From positions 17,755,407 through 17,819,406 of the forward strand of contig NC_079515.1 of assembly GCF_000801105.2 (NCBI RefSeq): DNA of 64,000 bases, in the 5' to 3' direction. Below the pieces are notes generated by a model. That model saw only the letters and a list, made by a program, of their open reading frames with translations, was not told the DNA's origin and searched no databases. Made by a program: the position numbers and the translations under genes. Positions 1-13,700 of the stretch are shown piece by piece. Every line of letters starts with the position of its first letter. Within the stretch, counting starts at the first letter, position 1. This DNA is from Raphanus sativus (Eukaryota > Streptophyta > Magnoliopsida > Brassicales > Brassicaceae).

Positions 1-2
1 CT

Positions 3-338
<336 letters not shown>

Positions 339-429
339 AATTTTGAGTTAAACAATAATAAGAATATGTGGTTCGGAATTTGTCTTAGTAAAGACTTTTG
401 TTATTTGTGTTTGTGTCTTTTCTTTCTAA

Positions 430-1403
430 AACATGGTCAATACTCAAACACAAAAAATATGGTCATTCAGTGCAAGCAATCATGGAGTTTAAGAACTCTA
501 TGACGCGAGAGTTTGAGATGTCCGACCTCGGTAGACTGACTTACTATCTCGGTATCGAGGTAACACAAAGCTCAAAAGGAATTGAGATCAAGCAAGAATC
601 CTATGTGCGCCAAATCCTGAAAGATGCCGGTATGGATACAAGCAACGCAACTCATATACCCATGTAGTTCGGTCTGAAACTATCTAAGGCAACAGATGAA
701 CATGAGATCAATGCAACTCTATATAGGCGAAGGATATTATGCCTCAGGTACCTTCTGCGCACAAGACCCGATCTAACCTTCTCAGTAGGAATGCTTAGTA
801 GATACATGCACTCACCATGCAATCTCATGGTGACACATTGAAGCAAGTACTAGGGTATCTGCGAGGCACTCTTCCTTATGGGTTGACGTTTAAAGACAAA
901 GGATCACAGAAGCTCATCGGATAGAGCGACAACAGCCATAACTCTGACTTGGACGATGGTAAGAGAACAACAGGTTATCTGTTTTGTCTTGGATATACAC
1001 CAATAACTTGGTGTTTCGAAAAACAAGAAACAGTAGCTCTATCGTCTTGTGAAGCAGAATTTATGGCAGCAACGAAAACGGCTAAGCAAACAATTTGGAT
1101 TCAAGATTTGATGAGTGAGTTAACTAGAAGAAAGAACTAGCAGACATTGATCAGAGTGGATAATAAGTCGGCCATTGCATTAGCTAAGAATCTTGTTTTT
1201 TCATCGTTGAATCAAACAAATACATCCACAATTTAAAAGCGAGTGTGTTGAAAGGGATCAAGTCGACGTTGGCATGTTCCTGGAAAGGATCAACTTGCAG
1301 ACATACTAACTAAGGCATTGGCGAATGTCAAGTTTAAGGAAATGAGGGATCAAATTCGAGTTCTTAACTTAAGCAAAGATGGTTTGAAGCTTAATAGGGT
1401 GAA
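430..1403 (+). pseudogene. Ty1/Copia pol remnant: end of reverse transcriptase, RNase H
   Basis: This is a decayed 3' part of a Copia polyprotein. From about 480 it reads MEFKNSMTREFEMSDLG, then TYYLGIEV and a YVRQILKDAGM segment, the normal end of the Copia reverse transcriptase. RNase H follows, with DDGKRTTGYLFCLG, TPITWCFEKQ, VALSSCEAEFMA and, after further breaks, LADILTKAL. In-frame stops occur at 665-667, near 838, near 922 and at 1138-1140, with later breaks. Gag, protease, integrase and the first half of the reverse transcriptase are absent. It runs directly into the LTR at 1404. It lies between the BBE-like gene and the DUF247 fragment and is certainly non-functional. Confidence 0.85.
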
Positions 1404-1678
1404 TGTTGGATAACCTATAAGGTTATTTGTATAATAAGCTATTCATTTTGGAAGTAGGATAACTTTTATAATTAGGATTAAGATAAAAGGAAATTCCTAT
1501 AGTCATATTGTAATAGGATAAAGAAAGATCTCTAATACCTATATAAGTCGATCATCAATTGTGATGAATCAATACACAGAAAACATAATTAAGAAAGTAA
1601 GAAAGATAATAAAACGAAGAACAGTTTTATAAATTACAACTTGTGTTTCGACTACTTTAATAATAGCTTCAGGATACA
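1404..1678 (+). repeat. 3' LTR of the Copia remnant
   Basis: The segment follows the end of the RNase H/integrase-like tail. It starts TGTTGGATAACC just after the purine-rich AGGGTGAA and appears to end at ...AGGATACA, fitting the TG...CA rule. It contains a TATA-like ACCTATATAAG near 1538. The right edge is uncertain because no second LTR copy is in the window and no target duplication was found. Confidence 0.6.
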
Positions 1679-1794
1679 GATTATCATAAAAGAGAGCTAG
1701 AAAAGACAGAAGAATTAAAAATAACGTCCTAGTACCCACGACCAAGATGGAAACCGAAAATGAACTAGAGAGAGATAAATAGAGATTAGATCTG

Positions 1795-2330
1795 CTTAAC
1801 CTGAATGAGCGATGCCACAGTCTGGATAAGTGTCATCACCAATAGAAACGTAGCGGCGATGGTGGCTGTTTCTGTCTACAGACTACAGGTTACCAAAATA
1901 CACACGCTTGAGGACGGCCTTTGACCTATTCACCGGGTTTCTATAGTATTCGTTGACTTCAGCCACTATTTTAGAATAGTAAGGGTTATAGTGTAAGATG
2001 CCGACATTGAGCTTATTCACCATCTGCGAGACTAACGCGGGTTGCCCCATCCAGTTTTGTATGATTCCTTTCAAAATCCGAAACCACCACAAATCATTCA
2101 ATACATACATATTAAATAAGAAGAAAAAGGGTTACCTTTCTCGACAAGCAAGTCAACGTCTTTATCAGTGTCAATGAGGTAATCTAGGAATAAGACGTAG
2201 TTACATACGTGGGCATTGAAAGCATAATGGCATTCTCAAGAGCCATTATGTTTCTCAGTTCATTCTCAAGTGTGTCCATAACCATAAGATGAGACATCTC
2301 CAGACAACCATTCTCGAATAATCTTCCTCT
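1795..2330 (-). pseudogene. DUF247 (UPF0481) family gene, broken C-terminal part
   Basis: On the minus strand two exons give the end of a plant DUF247 protein. The first ends NYVLFLDYLIDTDKDVDLLV and has a donor GT at 2134-2135. After a 68-base intron (acceptor by 2068) the second reads IIQNWMGQPALVSQMVNKL, VNEYYRN and LKRVYFGNL. DUF247 proteins normally end in a hydrophobic membrane helix. That helix is present just downstream near 1800-1880 (TIAATFLLVMTLIQTV) but in another frame, so a stop and frameshift separate it. The upstream part (NELRNIMALENAIM) is also out of frame with the first exon. The N-terminal 300 or so residues are missing. DUF247 function is mostly unknown; some members act in grass self-incompatibility. 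Confidence 0.7.
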
Positions 2331-2887
2331 TCATTCCTATAATTTCATTATTCCTATAATTTTATTCATCTGCGTTTTTTCTCTACTCATTTCTAATGTT
2401 TCTATGATGGTCACTGGTTAGACCCATTAGTGTATTTAGATTTTGCTAAGATAGGGTTGTATTTGTTTCAAATGAGGTACATGTAATAATGTTTGTTATC
2501 AAACTAAACTAACTGATCTTTGAGGATAGTAATTACAAACAATATATTTAGCCTTCAAAGTTTAGTTTAAATAGAAAGGATAAAAAATACTTAAGTCTTT
2601 GTTTCGAGTTTTATTTATCTAATGCTTCTTTCACACTCAAAAGCAAATCAAAATACAGAATGTTGCAAAGGTACATATGATCATATCATCCCCTTTTGAT
2701 TGATAAAAAAACAAACCAGGGATAATCAACCGCGATTTTCAGACGTTTCTAGAGTCTTTCCAGAACATAAATTCTGTTAAAAAGAGTCTACGAACCTGAC
2801 AAAAGCTTAAATCATATGTACACAGGAAAGATCCTAAATTTAGCATTAAAAAAAAAAAGCAAACCAAAATCGGAAAATGAAGCAATT

Positions 2888-5800
2888 CTAAGGGATAGAG
2901 AAAAGTGAGTCTCTGCAGTATCCGTTGTTGTGTCTTACATCAGCCAAACCATTGGGAGCTTTCTTTGAGTTTCCATTGACTAAAACGTTTTTTGGACCGT
3001 TACTAATCAGATGCTGTTGAGCATAGGCTGGATTCATCACAGACTCTAGCTCACCACACGATGCTGCAATGAGTCCTGAACCAAAAAAAGAAAGAAAAGA
3101 TTGCTTAGAAGACTGACTTGTGTTGATTCAAAATAACAGACAGATGAAAAAGTTTTGAATTCTTTTTGACTGATCAGGAAACGGGTCCGGACCTAAGAAG
3201 AGAGGAGAAGCTTTCCCGGGTCTGGATTTGTACTCTGGGTGGAACTGAGCACCAATGAAGAAAGGATGACTTGGAAGTTCAACAATCTGACAATTTCCAG
3301 ACTAGGTTAGTAGCAGATGGCTTTGAAGTATATACAAAAAAAGTATTAAAGATTAAAACAGACCTCCATGCGTTTGCCAGTTTCATCTTTGGCAGCAAAA
3401 GAGAGACCAGCCTTCTCTAGCCGTTCAACCATATCAGGATTTACCTCGTATCTATGGCGATGCCTCTCATCAACAAAGGTCATGTTCCCATAACTGTAGA
3501 AAACCGAGTAAACAAAAAATTCATGTAAAGTAGTGGCTAAAACTCTTTGATTACTCTTTTCTCAAAAAAAAAAAACTCTTTGATTACTCAGTAAGGGTCT
3601 ATTCTCTAAACATTAAAAAGAGAAAAAAGTAAATCTATAGCAGTCACAGAACCAATGGTTCTTACAGTTTGGCGGATTTGCTGTCTTTGACACTGAAGAT
3701 GGATTTTCTTGATCCTAGGCGCATAGTGCCTCCCATATGAGTTCTTGAACCCTAAACCCACCGAGCAGTACGAGTAAGGAAGACAGTAAACAAAGATACA
3801 TTTCAAGTAAAGAGTACAGCTGAGAGAGTCTTAAGGAACCTCAGGCATGAATATGATGCATGGATGTTTAGTGTCAGGTTTGAATTCTGTGCTGTTTGCG
3901 TCGTGCAAGCAGAGAACTGATCGTGCAAACTCGATGACAGCGACCTGCATCCCAAGACATATACCGAGGAAAGGGATTTTTTTTTCACGAGCATACTTTG
4001 CAGCAAGAATCTTTCCTTCCACTCCCCTATCACCAAAACCTCCAGGTACAAGAACCCCATCTACACCCTGATGATATATATATTCTAATAGAGATGAGAG
4101 AAACACACACACAAAGGCTTATCCATGATTGAAAAACATTTCAAACCTTGAGCAACTTCCAAGCAGCTTTATACGCATTTGGATTCTGCTTAAACGGAAA
4201 AAATAATAAAAAAAAAGATTCTTGTTAAAAAACTTGTCATATACAAGCAAAGGCATACATGACTTATTCACTGACCTCTTTCTCAGTTTCCTTTTCGAGA
4301 TCACAAGCAGGAACCCAATCAACTACGAGCTTTTTGCGACAAGCCACAGAAGCATGCAAGAGAGCCTACACAAGTTATCCAAAATGTGAGTTTAATCCAG
4401 ACACTACTGCCCCCAATGAGGTGATGTGTGAGTTATACCTTCAAGATAGAGAGATAGGCATCAGAGAGGCTGGTATATTTCCCCACAACAGCGATTCTCA
4501 CCTGTATATGTAATTCGATGCGTTAAGAGAGAGTCATTGTAGTTACTGAAAGCTGAGACCTACCGGTACATGTAAGTTGGCGCATAGTTCGGCTCTGGAA
4601 GTCCATTCCTCTAGAGAAGGTTCTTTAACAATACTGTTTCAGAAACGACAGAGATCACTTATAATCCACCCACATGCCAAGAAAACAAAGGATAATAATG
4701 TATATAATACATACCTAGCAAGATTGAGCACTTTGGAAATAACCAAGTGAGCCTTCTGATCCTGTTCTAGAAAGTATGTGCGCAATTGAGCATTGTTTTC
4801 TTGATATGACTTAGCAATAATTTGGTTGAGAAAACGGTACGTACCTTAAGCAAACGAGGAATGTGCCAAATATTGGGAGCATCGTATAGAGTGAAGATAT
4901 TCTCAAGCTGATACAAGAACCCTAAGCTGGTAAGTAACCGAGATATAAAGTAAAAAAACATAACAATGATAGACAAAAAAAGAAGGCAGCATCTTACAGG
5001 GACATGGCAAAACTGAGCTAGCTTTTCTTTCACATTTTCTTCAAGTGCCTGAACGAAGAAAATTAAAAAAAAAAAAAAGTTAAAAGAAGATAACACACTA
5101 GGGAGAGTGTGACTTCTAGATGAAACAGATGTAGAGCTAAGATGGAGACCAAACCTTTGTGCTCCGACAAGCTAAGATATCAGGTATCAAGCCCAAGCCT
5201 CGTAGGCCCCGGACACTATGCTGTGTCGGTTTAGTTTTCTGAAACGAAAAATAACAAAGCAAATGAAAAGATATATAGAATCAAATACTGTCACTATCAT
5301 TTTAGGAAAATTAATTTTATCTACCTGTTCACCAACAACATTAAGCACAGGCACAAGGCTGACGTGTACCAGACAAAAATTCCCAGGGCCTGAGAACTCA
5401 ACAACCAACCAAAAGATACAGTAGTTAATTTCATCATTATCCAAAACATATTTTTCTTTGCTTTTCTGGATTCAAATTGTATGAGGTTAAATGATTCTAA
5501 CCTACACGGTAAGAAAATTGGCCAAGTGCCTCAATAAAAGGTGCAGACTCAATATCACCTGCAAACAAAAAAGATTCTCTGTTTACACAGAATAATTAAA
5601 TAATAAATCCAAAATTTTAATTGTATTTTTGTGTATAACCTATAGTTCCTCCCAATTCGATAACGCAGACATCAGCAGGACCCTCTTCTCCATCAACAGG
5701 AATAGCAGCAACTCTCTCTATCCATTCTTGAATTGCATCAGTGATATGAGGAACAACCTAAAAATAATCACAACCACAATAAAAGTAAAAAGAACATGTA

Positions 5801-6476
5801 CTGAGAAAGAGAGAGGTGAGGAAAAAAACTTAATGATTACCTGAACAGTCTTTCCCAAGTAATCTCCTTTCCTTTCTTTAGCAATTACATGCTGTTGTGA
5901 TTAAGACAATAAGTAGATTAAGTAAACCTAAAACAACTAACAAGCAACTTCCAGTTAGTTGAGATCTAAGATCTTAATTAACCTGGTAAATTTTCCCAGT
6001 AGTGATATTATTGTCTCTGGTTAATTTGATGTCTAAGAACCTCTCGTAGTTTCCAAGATCAAGATCCACCTTTTTGAAACAAAGAAAGATTCAAAAGTTG
6101 TTAAAGAAAAAAAGTTGAAGTCTTTTTAAGTTTTTTTTTTTTTTTTTAAATAAGAACATGTTGTTTTTATTTACCTCACCACCATCGTCCAAGACAAACA
6201 CTTCACCGTGTTCAAAGGGAGACATGGTTCCAGCATCCGTGTTTAGATAAGGATCTGGAGATTAAGTGATCCACGTAAGCAGAACATCATTTGACTTGAG
6301 AGAAAGTGTTAAAAAAAAAAGACGAAAAAGTAGAGAAAAAGTAGGAAAAAAAAGGTACCGATTTTGATAGAAGTAACACGAAGACCACAAGCTTTAAGAA
6401 GAACACCGATACTACTTGCTGTTACTCCTTTGCCTAATCCACTCACAACACCTCCTGTTACAAGCACGTACTTCAT
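2888..6476 (-). CDS. CTPS: CTP synthase (glutamine-hydrolysing), complete, 20 coding exons
   Basis: CTP synthase aminates UTP to CTP using ATP and glutamine, the last step of pyrimidine nucleotide synthesis, in the cytosol. Minus-strand coding exons (plus coordinates): 6359-6476, 6175-6254, 5983-6069, 5841-5891, 5640-5757, 5502-5558, 5325-5389, 5155-5238, 4998-5048, 4845-4907, 4715-4761, 4564-4633, 4439-4501, 4276-4365, 4147-4185, 3840-4067, 3666-3751, 3364-3493, 3193-3286, 2888-3075. Every junction is GT-AG and the sum is 1809 nt, giving 602 residues plus stop, normal for plants. The start gives [20 protein letters not shown], the nucleotide-binding synthetase motif. The glutaminase domain carries GICLGMQ (nucleophile Cys about 398) and FHPEY (His about 525, Glu about 527). 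No damage is seen. The BBE-like neighbour suggests the At1g30820 orthologue (inference). Confidence 0.96.
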
Positions 6477-6508
6477 CTCCTTGTTTCTGTGTTTTTAATC
6501 AACTAGTC

Positions 6509-6849
6509 CTGCAAGAAAATCACCAACAAATATCAGTAAAAAAGAAAATCTAACAACCTATATGTTTAAATAGTCAAACAATCTAGAAGCTGAGAAGGCT
6601 CCAGGCTTTTTGAAATGCTTTGAGTTTTTATTTAGACTTAACATCTCATTCCTCCAAGCTAACAACACGGACAGAGAAGCACAACAACACAGAGGATGAC
6701 CAAAAATAAGATTCTATTGCTTCAAACTAGAACAGTGTTCAAAAAAGGAAGGATTTGGAGTGAAGGCTCTTGCATTTTCCTCTGTTTTAAACCAAAGAAG
6801 CAGAAAAACAGAGACCCAAGAGTTGATAACCAGAGAGAGAGAGAGAGAC
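6509..6849 (-). other. Probable 5' UTR intron of the CTP synthase gene
   Basis: Upstream of the ATG the minus strand shows an acceptor TTGCAG at 6509-6514 and a donor GCAG|GT at 6848-6849, next to a GA/CT microsatellite at 6832-6848. This would leave a short leader exon from about 6850 to about 7050. Leader introns are common in plant housekeeping genes; transcript data are needed to confirm it. Confidence 0.5.
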
Positions 6850-7075
6850 CTGCTTTTAACCGGCGGGTGCGTTTTCCGGCAGCTATGGATTTTCGACCTC
6901 TTGAATATAAAATGGAAAAGTGTTGTTTTTGTGCACTGGGTTTTGATGGGTTTATCGGATAAGGATAAAGGGCGGCGAGAAAAGCGTGAAAGGGATGGAG
7001 ACAGAGTGAGGAGGAGAGAGAGAGAAGAAGAACAAGGTTTTTGTTTTAGGTTCATGCCATTGACGACGGAAGCCG

Positions 7076-7085
7076 TTTTATAAAA
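7076..7085 (-). promoter_or_regulatory. TATA box candidate for CTP synthase
   Basis: TTTTATAAAA (self-complementary) lies about 600 bases upstream of the start codon and just upstream of the proposed leader exon, followed downstream by CT-rich leader sequence, a common plant core-promoter layout. Confidence 0.5.
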
Positions 7086-7099
7086 GAGGAGAGAAACAA

Positions 7100-8862
7100 G
7101 TGACGAATAGCAGCGAATGGCCTCTCTCTTTCAAAACCCCAGTGTAAACCCCCAACGATTTTTTTAATAAATAAATTAAGATACGTATTTTGTTTTTCTA
7201 TATACGGATAGTTTTTGTATATTTCTGGATACGACAATATATTCCATTCCTTTTAATTTAATTTATGTCATTTTTATAACACAGTATTACTTATCCTCAC
7301 GCACCCGAAAACCTTTTGCAAGAAGAGAGTATGTGAAAAAAGAAAATGTTTTTTTTTTTTGCTAAAATTTGGGAAAAAGAAAATGTTTCAGTGTATTTCT
7401 TTCAAATTCATTATTAACACACAAAAATCAAATACTGATTGCAGTTCTTCTTTTCTTACCCTACACATAGTTTTTTCTATACAAAATGTTGAATATGTAA
7501 ATTAAAACATACAAGTAAACTAAATATTTCTATAATCATTCAGAAACGTTTACTTAATACACGTCAGATTATTTGGATCAGTAACCACAATGTTGATTAG
7601 ATTATATTATATTTAGAAAAAAATACCAAAATAGCACCAAACTAAATTTTTGTCACAAAAATAGTATTTCAAGGAAGAAAATGACCAATTTTTTTTTTAT
7701 TAAAGAGTAAATATGCATTTATAACCTTTGGATTAATTAATGTAAAACTTATGCTTTAGAGTTTAGTAGTTAGGTTTTAAGAATGTATTCAAATTTTTTA
7801 AAATAAAAAAAAATATTAAAATTTTTAAAACAAAAAAAAGTGCTATTTTAGTTATTTTATTTTTTGAGTATTATTTTTCTAACAAAAATTTAAAAAATGT
7901 TATTTGAGAGAATTGCTCTATTATTTATGTTCTCAGAGTATGTATGCATATATTTATGTGCTCTTTTCACCTATTGGATGTGAAATGTCAAGAGGTTTCG
8001 CGGACAAAGTTATTGGCCTGTCTTTACAATTGTAACCAATCAGCTGGGCCAATATAACGGTATTAACTAATCACTCATTTCTCCCGCTAATCACTAATTT
8101 TATCTTCCTTTTTTCATCTTTTTTTTTTTTTTGATAAATTCATCTTTTTTTTTTCTTGCTGTGTTTGTCCATTTATATAAATGGTACCACTATGATCCTT
8201 AATTTTCTTAACATCAAGTTGTTAGGTATGTATAATAACCAGTAATCTAAACTGTAAGAACTAATCATTATCGATCGTAATTTACAATGAAGAAAGATTT
8301 ACTTTGGAGTGATGACGTTATTAGTTTTATGTACAATTATTTTTGGATTTTATTATTTTTTAAATTCGGTTTATAGAATACTAGGTGGTTTCATATATAT
8401 AAATCGGATTACTTTAATTCTTTTTTTTTTGTAACTATGATTACTTTAATTCTTGTTACTGATTTTTGTTTGTAATTATTTCGACCAATTTAAAGTTCAA
8501 AAAAAAAAATTATTTCGACCAAATACAACTTAGTTTAATGGTTTAGTTGTGCTTTGGCACCATAAGTTCGGTATTTCGAATCCCCATTAAATTGTCTGAA
8601 GGTTTAGGATTTAATAAGCAGAACTTTATTTGTTCCATCGAGAGTGCAATTTTATTCTCAAGTAATCACATGTCTTATAGATTCGGCATCGGTCGTACTG
8701 GACCTACCGGTTTGATCTCTGTCCGTCTAAACGTGGTAATGTACAACGAAACTTGTAAATTTATACGTTATCCGTTTGGCCCAAACCAGGAACCCCTGTC
8801 TTTGGATTATATACAAATAATTTAACAACTAATTCAGTCTAATTGATATGCCAACTCAAAAA
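7100..8862. other. AT-rich intergenic region, no gene seen
   Basis: No coding signal. Around 7620-7920 there is a repeat-like stretch whose ends are roughly inverted (ATACCAAAATAGCACCA near the left, TTTGAGAGAATTGCTCT at the right), probably an old non-autonomous element. An open stretch at 8547-8825 has no recognisable protein. Confidence 0.5.
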
Positions 8863-9504
8863 TCTATCTTATTAAAACAGAAACATTCTATTGGACTTAA
8901 CATTTATTTTGTAAGTTTTTAAATTAAATACACATTTATACTTTATAGTTAAACCTACATTAATCACTAATATTCCTTTTTTATACTACTATCCATGTTT
9001 CCAAACAATATACTTATTTCTTTATACTACTATCACTGTTTCCAAACAATATATTTTTTATAATATTATCAATGTTTCCAAACAATACAATAATTAATTT
9101 TAGTTATTTTATATCTATCATTTTCTCTTTAAAATTTTGTAGAAACGTCATAATTTCATAAATTGTAAAATAATGAACTTTAAAATTTGGATTATAAGAT
9201 TACAAATTATGAAACTATTATAATTTAAATCAAATTAGATTACATATCGGTCATCCATCAGTTCAATCGGTTAGTCTCGGGTAGTAATTTTTCTAATATG
9301 AATATTTTAAAAATCTAAATTGAATTCTCAGATCTCCGGATTAACCGGTGTAATCACAATCGGGTTGAATTTAAAACACTGATTTAAATGCAAAAATATT
9401 TTAAATACACACTCTTTAAAATTTACCAAAATATTTATTAAGTTATTAGTGAAATTTTTCATCGTAAAATATTCCGCGCTTCCAAAGCGCGGGTCAAGAT
9501 CTAG
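8863..9504 (+). mobile_element. Non-autonomous Helitron
   Basis: The 5' end reads TCTATCTTATTAAAACAGAA, the TC-start typical of crucifer Helitrons, preceded by A. The 3' end has a hairpin CCGCGCTT / AAGCGCGG (9474-9481 and 9485-9492, 3-base loop), then GGTCAAGATCTAG, ending in CTAG and followed by T. Insertion between A and T without target duplication, a TC start and a hairpin before CTRR are the Helitron hallmarks. It is 642 bp and has no coding capacity. Confidence 0.85.
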
Positions 9505-9808
9505 TATTAATTAAAATAAAAGTTAGACTACAATCAAGAATTCACATTACAAATTATCGGTCATCGGATCTTTAACGCTTGTAAGAAAATTAACATCAAA
9601 CACAGCATTTTTTTCTGAAAATGAATCCTCGCATTGGTTAATCATTATGATCATTCTAATCGTATAATGACGTAGTTACCATGTCTTTACTCTACGATAT
9701 GTTAATAAACCATTAAAAATCAAAATTAATCCATCATCATTGAGCTCAACAATGTTGTCTTTCTTAATTCTATTTTTGATATATTTTTTGTTTTATTTAT
9801 TTTACACA

Positions 9809-10373
9809 CTAGAATTTGATCTGCACGTCAGTTCAGATGTTAATTTTTATTTATTTTCAAAACTATTTAATGAATTTTTTAAATATATAGAATTTTTATA
9901 TTTCTAAATTTATGCACACTATAACTAAACTCATTCGAATTTGGAAGGATCCTACTTAATTAAAATTTACTCAAAAATTTATAACTTGAACAAAGTCTAA
10001 TTTCAAAATGTCAAAATTTGATACCGAAAGAACAGATACCTACCCGAACGCATACCTGAAAATTCATTCAAACATTTGAAATTATTATATTTAACACGTA
10101 AAATAAATGATGTCGAATTGTCAAGGTAAATATAATTAACAAAGTAGTTAAACAGCTTAAAAAATAAATGTGAAATGATGTAAAAAAATGTGAAATATAT
10201 AACAAAAAATTAAAATAGTTAAGTTCTGTTTTGTATTTATATAATAAATGACAAAAATTATTTAAAAATAACAATTAATAAAATAGTTAAAATGAATGAA
10301 AATAAAGAAAAAAGATGTGATAAATATGTTGAAAAGTTATTTTTATTTTGTACTTCAATTTTAATAATATAGA
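9809..10373 (-). mobile_element. Non-autonomous Helitron (minus orientation)
   Basis: On the minus strand the element starts TCTATATTATTAAAATTGAA (right edge 10373, preceded by A) and ends at 9809 in ...GATCAAATTCTAG followed by T. Near the 3' end a short stem ATCTG/CAGAT forms a weak hairpin. It is 565 bp, non-coding, and lies 304 bp from an oppositely oriented Helitron of related type. Confidence 0.7.
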
Positions 10374-10760
10374 TGCATACTATCAAATCTGAATCTAAAT
10401 ATACTTAAAAAAAAATATACACACTTTTGCTCCTCTTCAAACCAAATAATATGATGATCTATTGTAATTTTCTTTTCACTCAAAAGTTCAAAGTTTATTG
10501 CCTTGAAGAAATGTAATCACATTGGACGGCTATATTTCGCCAGATGTACTCTGTGTCCATTTCTTGAATAGATTGACGAACATACTTCATCTAGCTTTTT
10601 TGTCAATCTTGTTTTTAAGTTTTTTACTACTAAATTTTAAAAGGTGTGTGTTTTATCCTTGCCGAATTGGAGTCAAAAGAAAATGGAATTAATAGAAAAT
10701 AATAAATTGGTAAGAGGAAGCAAATATAAAATTTTAAATGAGGAGCTTCTCCAAGAGAAC
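10374..10760. other. AT-rich spacer
   Basis: Nothing recognisable between the Helitron and the LINE. A direct AAAGTTCAAA at about 10484 resembles the sequence after the LINE poly(A), but the LINE coding part begins much later. Confidence 0.4.
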
Positions 10761-10772
10761 TTCAAAGTTCAC

Positions 10773-13700
10773 ACTGCTTATGCTGGACCAACACCTTTCC
10801 GCACTCTTTCGCAACGTTTGAGTCTGGGGGCGTGTCGGACCACATGCGTATGCACACACAGCTGCGAGAAGTCTCACAGACAAACATGAAGCCATTCAAG
10901 TTTTTTAACATGTCGCCTCCCACCCCCGGTTCCTGGAAGTCGTAGCTACTGTCTGGAATGGTTCTGAAGCTATTTTTCACTCGCGCTCAGCATTAAAGAT
11001 TTTCCACGAAAAGCTTAAGTCTTTAAAGTCTGCAATGAGAAGTCTAAACAGGGACACATTTGGGGATCTACCTGGAAGAGTCAAAGCAGCCTACGAGGAT
11101 CTATGTAAGAAGCAAACTGAGGCAATGCAGGATCCGCAAACTTCTACTTTTGAGGCTGCCTCTGATGCTTGGGAACACTGGCACCACATCTCTGGGATCG
11201 AAGAGCAGTTTTATTATCAGAAGTCTAGGGTTCAGTGGATGGGGCTTGGCGATAGGAACTCGAGATTCTTTCACCGGGTCACTCAATGTAGGAATGCGAG
11301 GAATACTATTCGAAAAATTGTTACGACTGATGGAAGGATTCTCACTTCCCCTCCAGATATCAAGCGTGAAGCAGCGAATCATTTTGAGAATTTCCTGAAT
11401 GGAGCTGAGGTTAATACTCCCCGAGTCCCGCCAGAGGTCCTTGCTGAGCTCATTGACTACCAGTGTTCCAACGATGACGCCTGTAAGTTGATGAAACCAG
11501 TTCTGCCCGCAGAGATCAAAGATGTTTTGTTTTCAATGCCTTCTAATAAAGCGCCAGGTCCGGATGGATTCCCTATGGAGTTTTATAAGGCTGATTGGTC
11601 AGTGATCGAGAAGGACTTTGTGGTAGCTGTGCAGTCATTTTTTATGTTTGGTTTCATGCCCCGAAGTGTGAATGCTACTCTGCTCTCTCTGATTCCAAAA
11701 ACCACTGATGCTGAGGCTATCACAGATTTCCGGCCGATTGCATGTTGCAATGTACTCTATAAGATTGTCTCCAAGATATTAGCTACCAGACTCAAAGCCA
11801 CGCTGCCTGAAGCCATTGAACTGAATCAGTGCGCTTTTGTAGAAGGCCGCCTACTATTGGAGAATGTCTTGCTAGCTACAGAGCTAGTTAAGGACTACCA
11901 TAAGCCACAAGTTTCATCCAGAGCAGCCATTAAGCTAGACATTTCCAAAGCTTTTGATACGGTTAACTGGGCTTTTATAGAAGACACTATGCGCGCAATG
12001 AAGTATCCGGATCTCTTCGTCACTTGGATCATGAGGTGTATAGACACTGCAGCATTCTCAGTTTCAGTGAATGGAGAACTCGAGGGGTTTTTCTCTAGTA
12101 ACCGAGACATTCGGCAGGGTTGCTCGCTATCACCCTATCTCTATGTCATCATCAGCAATGTTCTCTCTAAACTGCTCAATAAGGCGGCCAGTGCTGAACA
12201 GATAGGTTATCATCCTCACTGCAAGGAAGTCAAGCTGTCCCATTTGAGCTTTGCTGACGACATTGTCATTTTCACAGATGGCAGTGCCCCTTCTCTACGG
12301 AATACATTGCTTGTGTTTGAGGATTTTGGTAGAATGTCGGGCCTGAAAATAAATGTTGCGAAGTCTACTGTTTTTGCAGCTGGTAGAGGGAAGGCTCAGC
12401 TTGAACTTGAACCGGTCTCAGCAGGCTTGTCAGTTTCCGCCTTACCCATCAAATATCTCGGACTTCCACTTACTACAAAGATAATGTCAAGAAGTGATTA
12501 TGAGCCTCTGTTGACAAAGATCAGGAACAGGCTTCTCTCGTGGACTAGTAAAGCTCTATCTTACGCTGGCCGGTTGCTCCTCATTAAGTCTTTCATCTCT
12601 AGCATGACGAACTTCTGGTGTGCAGCTTTTTGCCTTCCCCAAGCATGTATAGATGAAGTCGACAGTATGTGCTCGGCTTTCTTGTGGAGCGGAAACCCAA
12701 ATGACACTTCTAAATCAAAGGTATCATGGGAGGAAGTGTGTTGTCCAACAAAAGAAGGGGGCCTAGGTATTCGGCGGGTGAAGGAAGTGAGCTTAGTGTT
12801 CATGCTAAAGCTTATTTGGCGTCTCTTCTCCTACTCTAAGTCACTGTGGAGTGCATGGGTGCATCATTATTTACTTCGTGGAGACACTTTTTGGGATGCT
12901 AAAGAAACCGGTCTGGGTTCGTGGGTATGGAGGAAGTTATTAAGGCTCAAGACTTTAGCACAACGGTTTCTCAGAATGGATATACAAAATGGCTGCATGG
13001 TGCGCTTCTAGACAGATCTGTGGCACCCTAGAGGGAGACTGATTGATCTTACGGGTGAACTAGGTACTCAGAAACTCGGCATTCAGAGAGATGCGAAAAT
13101 CTGTGAAGTCTTCGTAGCTGGGGAATGGAGATTCCGGAACTGTCGCGATCACCGTATACAGTCGCTAGTTCAAGATATTATCAGGTACCCTCTTGCCCTT
13201 CAAGAGTCAGTTAGTGATGGTGCAATCTGGAAGTGTGGGGAAAATGAATACAAAGATAGATTTGTGGCTGCAGAGACTTGGAACTTGGTTCGGGAACATA
13301 AGGCTGAATTTCCATGGCATAAGCTGGTCTGGTTTCCGCAGGGGGTTCCACGATACGGTTTCATTACTTGGCTAGCTGTGCGGGACAGGTTAGCCACAGG
13401 ACACAGGACAAGTCAGTGGGGGCAACCGCAGGTTTGTATCTATTGTGGCGAGCCTGATGAGACTCGAGATCATCTTTTCTTTGCATGCCCGTTTACCTTC
13501 ACACTCTGGCTGCGCGTGGTGGGGAACCTCTTTGGAGTCGAACCTGACCCTGATTGGCACACAACATTGACTTAACTGCTGACAGGGAGCTACGATAAGC
13601 TCACTTCTATTCTGCTGCGGTTGGTGTTTCAGGTCACTATATATTCCATTTGGCGTGAACGAAATGATAGGCGGCATAAAGGCTGTGTGAAGTCTGTGGA

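Noticed and set aside
6696..7083. Several overlapping open frames on both strands in the CTP synthase leader region.
   Set aside because: They arise from GA/CT-rich leader and promoter sequence, lack homology, and overlap the likely leader intron.
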